NCBI GenBank assembly: GCA_016110215.1
Contig: JADWQD010000007.1
Coordinates: forward strand, 310,001-374,000
Source: Capronia americana
Taxonomy: Eukaryota; Ascomycota; Eurotiomycetes; Chaetothyriales; Herpotrichiellaceae
DNA: 64,000 nt
Reading direction: 5' to 3'
Shown here: piece by piece, positions 11,521-22,635 of the stretch
Position numbering within the stretch: position 1 is the stretch's first letter
Layout: every line of letters starts with the position of its first letter
The notes under the pieces: model-generated
What the model saw: the letters and a program-made list of their open reading frames with translations, nothing else
Told to the model about the DNA's origin: nothing
The model's database searches: none
Translations under genes and position numbers: made by a program

Positions 11521-11580
11521 AGCAGACACCGGCAGAAGCAGACACCGGCAGAAGCAGACTCCGGCAGAAGCAGAAGCCGA
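11521..11580. repeat. 16-bp tandem repeat, about 3.75 copies
   Basis: The unit AGCAGACACCGGCAGA is repeated twice exactly, a third time with one change (ACTCC for ACACC) and then partly. It lies between the AT-rich tract and the Gcn4-type site upstream of the aspartate-semialdehyde dehydrogenase gene and is not within a supported coding region. Confidence 0.9.
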
Positions 11581-11614
11581 ACGACTTTACAAACCGTCAC
11601 ATCTATATCTGAAG

Positions 11615-11621
11615 TGACTCA
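11615..11621. promoter_or_regulatory. Gcn4/CpcA-type site TGACTCA
   Basis: A perfect TGACTCA, within the palindrome GTGACTCAC, lies 174 bp upstream of the start codon of the aspartate-semialdehyde dehydrogenase gene. This is the consensus for Gcn4, called CpcA or Cpc1 in filamentous fungi, which activates amino-acid biosynthesis genes under starvation. HOM2 is a known target class in yeast. Function here is inferred from sequence and position. Confidence 0.6.
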
Positions 11622-11794
11622 CAAACTTTAACGAGAATCTGTGTGCGATTCTACGCATCGCAACAACGTGATAGCTTGATTCCATAGAATCACACGCTCT
11701 AACATCTAAGACTCGAGTTGGACCCATCATACCGGGCTTGTCCTCGAACTCTTGCCGGTCCGGGTTGTTCGCCATAATAACGACCACAATCAGC

Positions 11795-13012
11795 ATGGTA
11801 GCCGCCACGTCACAGACGAAGAGGAAGTGCGGCGTACTGGGAGCCACGGGTTCGTTGCATCTATCAGACCCCATACCTCTTTGGTGGAACTGACACTGTC
11901 ATCAGGTTCTGTGGGGCAGAGATTCATTCTCCTTCTGGCTGATCATCCTACGCTCCATCTACAGGCGGTTGGAGCGTCATCAAGGTCTGCAGGAAAAGCT
12001 TACAGTGATGCCGTGAGATGGAAGCAAGCAAGGCCGATGTCTTCAGACCTCGCTGGTCTCGTGGTTAGGGAATGCAAAGCCGAGAACTTCCAGGATTGTG
12101 ATCTAGTTTTCTCGGGTCTAGACAGCGACGTAGCGGGAGAAGTCGGTATGGGGCACACTTCTGTCTATCTACTCTGCAGGCTCAGGTTCACACTAACTTC
12201 TCACAGAAATGGAGTTCTTGAAGGCTGAAATCCCCGTATTCTCGAACGCAAAGAACTACAGACGACATGAAAAGGTACCGCTGGTTGTGCCTACCGTCAA
12301 CCTGTCACATCTGGCGTTGATCCCTCACCAACGACAACACTTTGGACTCAAGAAAGGTTTCCTTGTGTGCAACTCGAATTGTGCTGTCATTGGCATCGTT
12401 ATCCCGTTTGCAGCGCTTCAGGCCAGATTCGGACCCGTTGAGGATGTCGAAGTGTTCACAGAACAAGCCCTCTCCGGTGCGGGTTATCCAGGTGTCTCCA
12501 GTATGGACATCATGGACAATGTCGTTCCATATATTGCTGGAGAAGAAGACAAGCTTGAGACCGAAGCCCAAAAGATTCTCGGCTCGATAAACGCGGAAGC
12601 CACAGCATTCGAGGAGCAGTCAGGCTTGACTGTCGGAGCCACATGCACCAGAGTCGCAGTCACCGATGGACATATGGCATTCGTGTCGTTGAGATTCAAG
12701 CAGAGGCCGCCACCGAGTGCAGAGCAGGTTAAGGCAGCTATGAGAGAGTACGTGGCAGAAGCACAGAAGCTGGGATGCCCGTCAGCGCCCGCGAACGCTA
12801 TTGTGGTCTTCGACGAGCCAGATCGGCCACAGCCGCGACTCGATAGAGACATTTCGGGTGGGTACGCTGTCAGTGTCGGTAGGGTCCGCGAAGCTGCCAA
12901 GGGGTCCCATTTCGATATCAGGTTCGCGGCCCTCAGCCACAACACGGTCATCGGTGCGGCAGGTTCGTCCATCTTGAACGCAGAGGCCGCCATTATCCAG
13001 GGCTTTCTATGA
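11795..13012 (+). CDS. HOM2: Aspartate-semialdehyde dehydrogenase
   Basis: Three exons (11795-11849, 11906-12145, 12207-13012) give about 366 residues, matching the yeast enzyme in length. Both introns are short (56 and 61 nt); intron 2 has a CTAAC branch site and TCACAG. Exon 1 carries the start of the NADP-binding Rossmann fold (CGVLGATG), completed across the splice as GSVGQRFILLLADHP. The catalytic cysteine is in CNSNCAVIG at about residue 157, and FLKAEIPVFSNAKNYRR and VPLVVPTVN are conserved substrate and cofactor segments. The enzyme reduces aspartyl phosphate to aspartate semialdehyde, the branch point to threonine, methionine and isoleucine, in the cytosol. The first two short exons are easily missed by ORF calling: the longest ORF alone begins only at residue 100. 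The TGACTCA site upstream suggests general amino-acid control. Confidence 0.95.
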
Positions 13013-13355
13013 TCCGCGGCGGTCCTGTCCACGAATGGTTTCTGTTATTTAAACTGTAGTAGCCGAGATGCTGAGAAGATAGAAGACGAAGCTACATAGA
13101 TCTCAATTCAATTAGAGTTACGACCGCAGAAACGCAATACGGATCTTTCAATCTGCTGAAGCCTCGCGTTCGCGGGTGAAATTTCAAATGACACATTGAG
13201 CCTGTTTCAAATCCGCAAGGAAAATCTTGGCAACCCTAGCCGCTTAGGGACTAGCCCACTTTGCCAAATCGAAAGTGCGACTGCGAATTCAATTGTTTTC
13301 CAAGGTCCGTCTTGCGATCGTTCATTCTTCCACCACCACACAGCAACAGATCAAG
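13013..13355. promoter_or_regulatory. Spacer with eS4 promoter and Tbf1-like half-sites
   Basis: This 343-bp spacer is the 3' UTR of the dehydrogenase gene and the promoter of the ribosomal protein gene. At 13232-13249 it carries AACCCTAGCCGCTTAGGG, an inverted pair of telomere-like AACCCTA/TTAGGG half-sites about 110 bp before the start codon. Tbf1- or Rap1-type factors bind such motifs at ribosomal protein promoters in several ascomycetes, so a regulatory role is plausible but not shown. Confidence 0.4.
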
Positions 13356-14334
13356 ATGGGTCGCGGTCCGAAGAAACATCAGAAGCGTCTCAGTGCGCCT
13401 TCGCACTGGCTTTTGGACAAGCTCTCGGGCGCCTATGCCCCGAAGGCGTCCCCTGGCCCTCACGTTCGTCTTCCTGGATATTGCGCACAGGTTGCAACGG
13501 CTGACAGAAACCGTACAGAAAAGCCGCGACTGCCTCCCTCTGATCGTCTTCCTCAGAAATCGTCTCAAGTACTCCCTGAACAACCGTGAGACGAGAGCTA
13601 TCTTGATGCAGCGTCTCATCAAGGTCGATGGCAAGGTCCGCACCGACATCACCTACCCTGCTGGCTACATGGATGTCATCTCAATTGAGAAGACTGGAGA
13701 GCACTTCCGCCTGGTCTACGACACCAAGGGCCGCTTTGCCATTCATCGTATCGAACAAGCCGAGGCAGAATACAAACTCGGCAAGGTCAAGAGAGTGCAG
13801 GTTGGCAGAGGAGGAATCCCATACTTGGTTACGCATGATGCTCGCACGTAAGTCGCATCTATCAGCCGTTGGACCAAGCTGTGGTCGGAAAGAGATGACA
13901 GATATGCTGATGTGGATTAATAGGATCCGATACCCCGACCCGGCCATCAAGGTGAACGACACCGTAAAACTCGACCTCACCACTGGAAAGATTACCGACT
14001 TCATCCGATTCGACACTGGCGTAATTGCTATGGTTACCGGTGGTCGTAACATGGGCCGTGTTGGTGTCATCACTCACAGAGAGAGGCACGATGGCGGTTT
14101 CAACATTGTCCACATCAAGGATGCCATTGACAACTCATTTGCGACTCGAGAGAGCAACGTCTTCATCATTGGCAAGGAGAAGCCATGGATCAGTCTGCCC
14201 AAGGGCAAGGGTGTCAAGGTATTTGTCCTCCATTCTCGTGTAAGGACACTCATTCTGACATTTTTCTCCAGTTGTCTATTGCCGAAGAGAGAGATCGTCG
14301 TCGCGCTGTTCAGCTGGCCAAGGGTGGTGCTTAG
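13356..14334 (+). CDS. RPS4: 40S ribosomal protein eS4
   Basis: Four exons (13356-13463, 13519-13847, 13924-14218, 14272-14334) give about 264 residues, close to the 261 of yeast Rps4. The N-terminus MGRGPKKHQKRLSAPSHWLL is diagnostic, followed by LPLIVFLRNRLKYSLN in exon 2 (the S4 RNA-binding region), a central domain (YPDPAIKVNDTVKLDL) and a KOW-type C-terminal region (GGRNMGRVGVITHRERHDGG). Exon 4 encodes only LSIAEERDRRRAVQLAKGGA. Introns of 55, 76 and 53 nt have ordinary GT...AG borders. It is a core component of the small ribosomal subunit. Several overlapping plus-strand ORFs here are simply unspliced readings through the introns. Confidence 0.96.
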
Positions 14335-14619
14335 ATTATCACATTGCCGTGAGCATGCCGATACTGGATGCCTAGTAAGAGGCAAAACTAGGCAAAACTA
14401 TCGCTTCCCCATAACCACGTCCGTAATGGATTCGAAGCGCTGCAGAGTCAGACCCGTGGCAGAGAATGCCTCCCGACATTACACCGACCAGTGATGGAGT
14501 CAGCAGGTGTAGCTCAGAGTCAGGACAAGCTAAAGGACAACCAGCCACTCCGGCTGCGTTGAGGATTGAAGTCATCTTCACACACTAAATGTTCTTTCCT
14601 TATGTCCTTTCCACAACTT

Positions 14620-15151
14620 TTACCTGCTCTTCTTACTGGCATCTGTACCCGCGCCCAGCTTGCCGAACAATCCGGCCACGGTCAACAATCTATTGATATG
14701 CAAGAAGACGCTGACACCGACGTTTGAGGCTGTCATCTGATTCCATTGATTGAGATCCCAGAAGACTTTGTCACCTAGTGCCCCATACACTGAATAAATA
14801 TGACCGAGATCTGCCAACGCAACTGCAATCAAATATCTCCTCGCGATTTCCGGGTGTTTGGTGAAGCAGCAGATGACTGCCATGGCTGCAAGGAGCAGGA
14901 AGACGTTGCCCAGCTGCAAGGTCAACGAGAGGGATTGGGGCGTAAAGACATGATCCGATAGCAAGCCGTGAGGAGCTTGATCGGCGTAATATTGTTGTGG
15001 ATCGGAGAGGGTGATGAAATAGGCCCAGACGCTGCCCTCCGGTCAGTATGCAACGCCAGCTTCTTAGTAGAGGTACTGGAACATACAGCGCAGCAGGCTC
15101 AAGGATGCCGAAGAGAATCAAAGGCCATGTAGGAAGCGCTGAGATAGCCAT
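14620..15151 (-). CDS. DUF7704-family small membrane protein
   Basis: Two exons (15087-15151 and 14620-15031) give about 158 residues; the 55-nt intron has GTATGT...GGCAG. The product has four hydrophobic segments: LPTWPLILFGILEPAALYVW near the N-terminus, QLGNVFLLLAAMAVICC, a third around YLIAVALADLGHIYSVYG and a fourth near NVGVSVFLHINRLLTVAGLFG. The pattern of an early LEP motif, LQLGN and ALADLGH is what I recall of the fungal DUF7704 family, whose function is unknown. It ends convergently with the eS4 gene, and its start faces BUB1 across a 449-bp shared promoter. The tail is short and lysine-rich. Confidence 0.85.
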
Positions 15152-15600
15152 CGTGTCGCGTAGGCGCTATGATCCTCGCTCCCAAGTGTGAGAAGGAGAA
15201 GGAGAAGGAGAAGGAGAAGATAGAAGTATGACAGCCAGGCTTGGGAGGAAGAACAGCAAGCTTGTCTCTCCTTACATGTACATTTATCTACAGACCTCAC
15301 TTCCAAGCCTACATTCGCATACGAGTTTGTCTTTGGTCTAGAGTACGACGGCCGTCAGCATTTGGTGTGCGGGGAGGAAGGACCGCTTAAACTTCGGCAG
15401 GAGTGGCTACCTGTTCGGTGCCTGTGCCGGTCTTGTTTGTTTACGGCGTGCATGGCAACCGCTTGTTCATCCAATCAACGGCATCACTGACATTTGCATC
15501 TCTTTTAACTGTCACACTTCGACTTCTTTGCTCCAGTATATTTCGCGCGACAACACATTAACGACAGCAAGGGTAGACACTACAGCCATATACAGCAGCA
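15152..15600. promoter_or_regulatory. Divergent promoter region between DUF7704 gene and BUB1
   Basis: This 449-bp region separates two divergent start codons. It contains the hexanucleotide repeat at 15190-15219 close to the DUF7704 start and a CCAAT box at 15471-15475 about 130 bp before BUB1. No open frame of interest is present. Confidence 0.5.
15190..15219. repeat. (GAGAAG)5 purine tract
   Basis: Five tandem copies of GAGAAG lie in the likely 5' UTR or promoter of the minus-strand DUF7704 gene, 39 bp upstream of its start codon, where they read as a CT-rich tract. Fungal core promoters commonly carry such pyrimidine tracts. Confidence 0.85.
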
Positions 15601-18600
15601 ATGGCCGGCGCTGTCGCATCCGACAACGACCTCATTAACTTCGACATAATAGAAACCCATAAAGAGAACATCCAGTCCCTACCCGGCGGCCGGTCGGCGA
15701 AACAGCTGGCCTCGATTCTCTCACCACTACCCTCAGCCAGATCGACAGGCGCAGACGCAGCACCGACATTGGAAGAGACAAAGACACTCAACAATGCCAT
15801 TCGGCAAGAATACGAAATTGAACTGCAATCAATAGCAGACTCGGACGATCCCCTGGACATCTACGACCGCTATGTCAGATGGACACTGAACTCTTATCCT
15901 TCCGCCCAAGCAACACCTCAATCACAACTGTTACCGCTGCTCGAGCGCGCCACAAAGGCGTTCCTTACATCCTCGCACTACAAGAACGATCCCCGCTATC
16001 TGAAACTATGGCTGCACTATATCCGCCTATTCTCCGATACCCCACGGGAGACGTTTGCATTCCTTGCACGACATGGCATAGGCGAAGGGCTAGGCCTGTT
16101 CTATGAAGAGTTTGCAGCTTGGTTGGAGGGTGCAGGGAGGTGGATGCAAGCAGACGAAGTCTACAAGCTCGGCATTGAGCGTGAAGCCAGACCCACAGAA
16201 AGACTGGTGCGGAAATACAATCACTTCCAGCAACGGTTTGACGCCAGGCCGCAGAACGACAACGAGCCCAGTTCGCCAGCATTGCCCACTGTCCGACCGG
16301 CCCTGGCTGCCAAGATCGATCCCTTCGCCTCTAGTCACACAAGTGAAGATTCACAAGCAGCTCAGCAACGACGGGGCGCACCTGGAGGCGCTGCAGCACC
16401 GTCGCGTTCGGGCAAGCCAAAAATGGCCATATTCTCAGATGCTACAAATGCTCAGCAACCTCCCCCGACTGCCGGCGGTTCCAACGGATGGGATAGCATT
16501 GGATCGGTCAAGGAGCGCAAGAAGGAGAACACGATCGAAGCTCGGCCCTGGGCGGGAGAGAAGCTGAAGGCCGGCGGCAAGGTGGGGGCTGTGCCGAAAA
16601 TGGAGATTTTCAAGGATCCGGTATGATTGATCTCTCTGTGTGCCTAGACTCAGACAATTCAAATCCCAATTTCCTTGCCCTCCTGCTTCGTACCTATCGT
16701 ATTCGTTGACTTCAAAGTGGCTGACCTGTTTCCCCGTAGGCATCCGCAGTACCACTTGAAGAGCCCAAGCATGCTTCGTCAAGATCAGAACTGAAGCAAG
16801 CCAGCCAGGTTGTGAACCCGCGAACAGGCCGAGCAGAACGAGTGTTCGTGAATTTGGAAGCCGTCTACCCGCCTGACAGTAGACTTGAATTCAGCTTTGA
16901 GGAACTTCGAGCTATGTCGCGAGGCTGGGCACAGAAGGATTGGAAGTCACGGAAAGAGACATCTCCTCTGAAGCCGGCAACTGGCAATTCAACCGCAAGG
17001 TCCAGATCCAAGGTCACGAGGTCTCAGGAGCCAGACGACATTGAGAATCTCACCCACTCCTTTCAAAACAAGGCGGATCTGAACAAGGAGCCAGACTCGA
17101 GTTTCAACGTTTGTGATGTGTCGACACAGTCAATGGTTGGTATGCCTGAGGCTGACTCTCGAGTCTCGTCACAGCCACTGAAGAAGGAGAGAAGACTCAA
17201 AATCAGAGAAGTCAAGCAGGAGACTCAGACTGTCAAGACTCGATTGGACTCACCTTCTGGCAGGAAGGTAAAGAGGAAGCACAATCCTACGGCCGAACCA
17301 ACAATGACCTTTCACTCCAAGGCTGCCACGAATGACATCTACGATATGTTCAATCAGCCCCTTTCTAGACTAACAGTAGCCAAGGATGACACTCAGAGTG
17401 GCGAGGACACTGAATTCGCCGAGGACGATGGGTATAGCACAGCCGGCGAGAGTACAGGCACAGGGCGGGTCTCCGCGCCCAGTAGTGAATTCGGTGACGA
17501 TACCTTGGCATCGATCCGGAGAGGACATGCACAGAGTCAAGGCCAAACTGAAAGTGTCTCTTCCTGGTCTGAATTCTCTATCAGCAAGGACGTGCCGCGT
17601 CTTGACGCCAGTGCGAACGACAAAGCCTCTTCAGCCCGAATTCACAAAAGCCACAGACAACAAGATCAATCTGAGGACATGACGGAAAACGTCGGCTCAT
17701 CCAGCCAGAATCCTACTCAGACTTCTGGACTGGGAAGTGGCTTTGACACTCAAGCGATTGCTGCAATCGCTGGTGGTGCTTTCGACGAGTTGGACACCAA
17801 AGCCATTGCCATGATGGCTGGTGATGTCGATGTCGACGTTGATGCTGGAGCCGATGATGCTGTCGATGGCATTGACGGTGAGGAAGCCACTGGAGCGGTC
17901 GATGAGGTTGGCAGTGAGCAAGGCGTGGCTCTAGCCACCGACGAGGGCGCGCCCAAAACAGGACCACAACGCGACGCTGCAACCCCCAACGATGAGTCTC
18001 TAGTGACCCCGATTGACAACAAGTTTCCTGAGCAGATCGAAATCCAGCACAAGCCTTGCTTCATCCCACTCCCTCCTCTTGACTACGAGCCGACACCTGC
18101 CCGACCATACCGCAACCCCGACTTGGTGGCTCAGAACAAACTGCCTTTCATGACACCCATCGCAGAACGTACCGAGTCCTCACTTGCTCCTTCCACCGTC
18201 TTCAGCGCTCCAGGGTACTTCGATGCCAAAACGCCCAGCAGATCCAAGTATGACAGTCCGTCGAAGCTGGGAGTTGCGGATCTCCTCCTGAGCAGCCCGC
18301 AGCAACAAGCAGCGACTCCTACATCGGCATCGCCGGCAAAGAGAAAACACTTTGACGTTGGCGCAACTGAGGATGAAGCGATCACTTCTTCGCCACACAA
18401 GAAACCCGTTGGAAAGACTACTGAGCCGGAATCTCCTCTGGTACTGCCAGAGGTAGACGCTGATGCCGTCTTCAAGACTCCTGCTCCACTGTCGAAGACC
18501 AAAACAACGACTAGATCGCCTCTTACAAATATCCGCAAGGGTCCCATCATCCCAGACTTACAATGCAATCCATGCGATGACGCCGTCCGCCAACAGATCT

Positions 18601-19859
18601 TGACAGTGGTCTATCCCCCGTTGTCCACTCAGAAGGGATACTACGATCATTCCACAACCACATCCGGCCGATACCCGTTCTTGAAGTCCTTTGCTGAAAA
18701 GCAGATGAAGGCGAAAGCGAAGGGCAGCCCACGAAAGAGTCAGGGCGAGAAGACACTTACCAAAGCTGTACCACCCGTCCTCAAGTTCAATGGTACCACC
18801 CGAGTCTATGCGGTCAAGCGAGAACTAGGAGAGGGAGCCTTCGCACCGGTGTATCTCGCGGATAGCTATGATCCTGAAGAAAGTCAAGAGTCGGATGAGA
18901 ATGACAAGGAAAATAAGAGTCCGCCGACCTTCAACAGCGTTGCTTCAGCCCGCGGAACCCTTGAAGCTGTGAAGACCGAATGTCCTCCTGGCACACTGGT
19001 TTGGGAATTCCATATCCTGCGCACAGTCAAGCAACGTCTTGGGTCGGCAGCTCGCAGCATGCAGTCCATCGTCCTTGCTCATGAATGCCACCTCTACCGC
19101 GACGAAGCATTCATCATTCTCCAATACAGTCCACAAGGAACGTTACTCGACCTCATCAATGCTGCCCGGAATGAGAATGCCAAGGCCGGGAAGCCGGCTG
19201 AGGGCGTTGATGAGGTTGTGGCCATGTGGCTCGCCGTTGAGCTCCTTCGGATTCTTGAGGATCTCCATCGTGTTGGAATCCTTCATGGCGATCTGAAGGG
19301 CGACAATTGCCTTGTCCGTTTCGATACCTCTGCCGACCTCACTGCTCCATACTGCCCAGAAGGCAATCATGGCTGGAACAGCAGAGGCGTAAGATTGATC
19401 GACTTCGGCCGAGGCATCGACACCCGCATGTTCAAGCCCAATGCACAATTCATCGCTGACTGGCCTTCTTGCCCTCAGGACTGCGCTGAGATTCGCGACT
19501 GTCGTCCTTGGAAATGGCAGATTGACTACCACGGCGTTGCCGGGATCATACATTCTCTGCTCTTTGGCAAGTACATCGACACCGTTCCCGTACCTGGTAG
19601 CTCCCTGGGCCCCGGACAGAAGAAGGTGTGGAGGCTCAAAGAGAATTTCAAGCGCTACTGGGAGAAAGATCTGTGGGGAGATGTGTTCGCAACCCTCCTG
19701 AATCCTGGCTCGGTGGCTGACGGAGAAGAGATGCCGATACAGAAGAATCTCGGGCGTGTGAGGGCGAGGATGGAAAAATGGCTCGTTGAGGAAGGCGAGA
19801 GAGGCGGCCGTGACTTGAGGGGGAGCCTGAGAAGGATGGAACGCTTGGTGTGCAAGTGA
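15601..19859 (+). CDS. BUB1: Spindle-assembly checkpoint kinase BUB1 (MadBub type)
   Basis: Two exons (15601-16620 and 16740-19859) give about 1379 residues; the 119-nt intron falls in phase 0 after KMEIFKDP. Residues about 60-210 form the Mad3/BUB1 N-terminal TPR region (YDRYVRWTLNSYP, LKLWLHYIRLFSD). A KEN box lies at about residue 21 (THKENIQSLPGGRSAKQL). Just after the intron, residues about 362-400 (NPRTGRAERVFVNLEAVYPP, then FSFEELRAMSRGW) resemble the Bub3-binding GLEBS region. A long acidic, serine-rich linker with DELDTKAIAMMAG follows. The C-terminal kinase domain (about 1040-1370) has the ATP-binding lysine at about 1085 (AVKTE), HGDLKGDN at 1189-1196 and DFG at 1228-1230, so it looks active. 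The protein acts at kinetochores to delay anaphase. A KEN box and a kinase in one protein suggest that Mad3 and Bub1 roles are not split here. Confidence 0.93.
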
Positions 19860-20864
19860 CTGTTATTCATCCAGCATGGATGTGAAGACCGGGCATCGCA
19901 CTGGAGGGTCGAGAAAGTCCACTAGCACGGCATGATTGATGTTCTCTTTTCTTCATTCATACAGCATCGTGTGGTTGGACATATGGACGAGCAAGCAAGG
20001 CGTTGGAGGTGTTGTGGCTTCCTCATCATCACCGGGACATTCTAGTTTATCTCTCCTCAGATATGAGCTTGGATAGGCATGGGCAGAGACCGGCATAATG
20101 AGAGTTCGAACTTAGATCACGCATTCTCCTTGACCTCGAGACCTGCTCCGTGCGGCATAATGCGGAGAGATTCCCGATTCCCGGTCCCCCAAAAGTATCG
20201 GCGTCGAGTCGTGTGTCCAACAATTACTAAATCGCAATTGACATCACCTCATGCCCAGCGCGCGCCGATGTCCTTCATCCTCATATCGTGAGCATGTCGA
20301 ATCCTCGATAGGCACGATCGGAATCTTCCTCCGTCTATCTCCCCCGTTGATACCTAGCGAGTCCGGCCGCTCTCTCTCCGTCCACGGAGACACCGTCTTG
20401 TGCAAGTGTCGCAAGCAAGTAAGCAAGCAAGCAAGCAAGCAAAGCAGCGCAACCACAACATGCGGTGTCAACAGTGCTGACACTGGCGTGACCAATCCAC
20501 CCACCAAACCATATCATCTAGGACTACCTCGTATCGTTCGTGCGTCCGCCGCAGACACTTTGCCTTTCCTACATACCCTCCCTCAGCAGATTTGTGCCAC
20601 AGTGCAAAAGGCAGCGCAGCGCCCGCCCCCCGAACAACGGACACGATATCATCGCCAGTCCCCCGTTTCCTCCTCCCCCTCCCTCCCTCGCCGGATCGAA
20701 TCGATACATAGCCCACGTAACAGCCGAGGCTAGCACACAGATCTCTACATCTCGGAGATAATAAGATAATTGTCCAAGTCTTTTTCTGCCATCATACAAT
20801 ACAATAACAATACAATACAATACATCCTACCTCGTCGTATCTGGAAACACGAGATCGCACGACC
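19860..20864. other. Intergenic gap upstream of C15 peptidase
   Basis: This 1.0-kb stretch has no supported gene. It holds the BUB1 3' UTR, a GCAA repeat at 20411-20442 and, near its end, ACAATACAATAACAATACAA runs that look like the 5' UTR of the next gene. Open frames of up to 160 codons here are low-complexity and unspliced to anything. Confidence 0.5.
20411..20442. repeat. (GCAA)n microsatellite
   Basis: About eight copies of GCAA, one interrupted as GTAA, lie in the intergenic region about 420 bp before the C15 peptidase start codon. Confidence 0.85.
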
Positions 20865-22635
20865 ATGGGCGACGCGGGGCCTCCATCGCCGGACCCGCTC
20901 GTGCAGCAGGAAAGAGCCGCGCAAGTCGGAGAGGCCGGTGCGGATGAAGCGCCACCACCGAGGGAGGTGAAGGTGCTGGTGACGGGTTTCGGGGTAGGTT
21001 GCTCTCTCTTTTCTTTTCTCTCCCCCTTTGTACTTGTTCTTTGTCCTTGTCTTTGTCTTGACGCCCGGCCCGGCTCTCTTCTGGGCAGACTCACAGACCG
21101 GGTTTTTGCGCGGGGTAAAGAGAGATCGTTCATGTGATACGGGTCGGCAATATCATCGTTCGATTCGAGGTGTCGTCAGGCAAAGAGGAAGAGGCGGACC
21201 GAGGAAGGGAAGTAAGTGGGAAAGCAGCTGAGAGTTTAGATCGCGGAAGCTTCGTTCGCAGTTACAGCATGGCACGACGGCTTCTGTTGTACCACCCGCG
21301 GGCGCATACACACATACATACACTCCCGCACTCCCGCACACTGGCATTTGGCATCTGGCATCTGGCGTTGTGCAGGATGCACGATGCAGCATACACGGTT
21401 CATTTTCCGGACAGATCTATCGATCGATCGATCGAGAGGAGGACCTTATGTATCCGGCCGGGTTTCGTCTCATTTCATTCCATTGCAATCTGCCCCTCTC
21501 AGGGGAAGCAGTTTCTTTGTTCTACGCATCTCAGAGACAGACCATGCTAACAACAACCCCCGACGCGGTACAGCCCTTCAAATCGTTCCTGATCAACCCG
21601 TCGTGGCTGATCGCCTCGGCGCTCCCCGACGAACTCTACCCTCACCCATCGTCGTCGGCGGCAACCAAATCACCAGCCTACAAAATCACACTGATAGTCC
21701 ACCCGGCAGCCATCCGCGTCTCGTATTCGACGGTCTCCACGACGGTGCCGGCCCTGGTCTCGTCGCTCAACCCGGACTTTATACTACATATCGGCATGGC
21801 GGGCGGACGGGACTGCTACAGCCTCGAAACCCGCGCGCACAGGGATAATTACCGGATCAAAGACGTGGACGACGCGGATGGGATGACGTGGGGGGAACAG
21901 CGCTGGCGGAGGGAGAACGTCCCCGAGGTGCTGTACGTAGGGTGGGAAGAAGGGGACGTGCTGAGACGGTGGGAGGAGGGCGTGAAGACGGGGCTGGCGG
22001 AACGGGGCTTCTTGGGCAGAGCGGAGATGGAGAGGGAAAAGGAAAGGGCACAGAGGGAGCAATCCCAGAATGCACCTGCACCTACTCCTGCGTCTATACC
22101 CGTACTGGCACGGGGTCACGGACCGGTCAATCTCATGTGGGGCACGAGTAATGTACCGGCGAGCGCGACGAAGGCGGACGAACATCGACGGAAAGCGGTG
22201 GTGAAGCTGTCGGCCGATGCGGGCCGCTTTCTGTGCGAGTATGCCCTGTTTGAGAGTCTGAGCCGGAGGTGGGTGGATGCACGGGGAGCGGAAGACAAAG
22301 AAAGAGACCCTGCTGTAGCGGCGGCGGCGGCGGCGGCAGCAGCAGCATCAGCAGTATCAGCACCAGCATCAGGTTCCCCGCCTTCTTCTCTCCCTTCTCC
22401 TGCGCAACGAGAGATCGCGCGGGAACGCCTGGGCAAAGTCGCGTTCCTGCATGTTCCGGGCTGGACGGGCGTCGAAGACATCAACCGTGGGGTCATGGTC
22501 GCCGAGGAAGCAATCCGCGCGCTTGTCGGAAGCTGGGAAGACGGATATAGAAGGAATGGCAGGGTGGAGGCCAAGGCGTATACGCAGCAGCATTCGGAGG
22601 AGAAGGGCAGGGTTGCTGCGAGCTCGAAGACTTGA
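20865..22635 (+). CDS. Pyroglutamyl-peptidase-like protein (peptidase family C15)
   Basis: Two exons (20865-20993 and 21574-22635) give about 396 residues. The splice restores VLVTGFGPFKSFLINPSWLIA, the family's start motif, so the 580-nt intron between GTAGGT and GGTACAG is well supported; it even has a CTAAC near the 3' end. The fold then follows: DFILHIGMAGGRDCYSLETR, a charged insert, and the catalytic cysteine in AGRFLCEYALFESL and histidine in VAFLHVPGW. Bacterial enzymes are about 215 residues; this one is larger because of an Arg/Glu-rich insert and a poly-alanine run (about 11 Ala, then Ser/Pro) before the catalytic histidine. The enzyme removes N-terminal pyroglutamate from peptides, probably in the cytosol. 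The charged N-terminal tail is not part of the fold. Fungal homologues are often only annotated as hypothetical. Confidence 0.88.

Larger units (their letters stand above)
10448..11794. other. Intergenic gap with AT-rich scar and 16-bp repeat
   Basis: This 1.35-kb stretch separates the accessory block from the housekeeping block. It holds the arsH promoter, an AT-rich tract near 10.95-11.05 kb, a tandem repeat at 11521-11580 and the promoter of the aspartate-semialdehyde dehydrogenase gene. I see no gene in it; listed separately below are the parts with structure. Confidence 0.5.
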
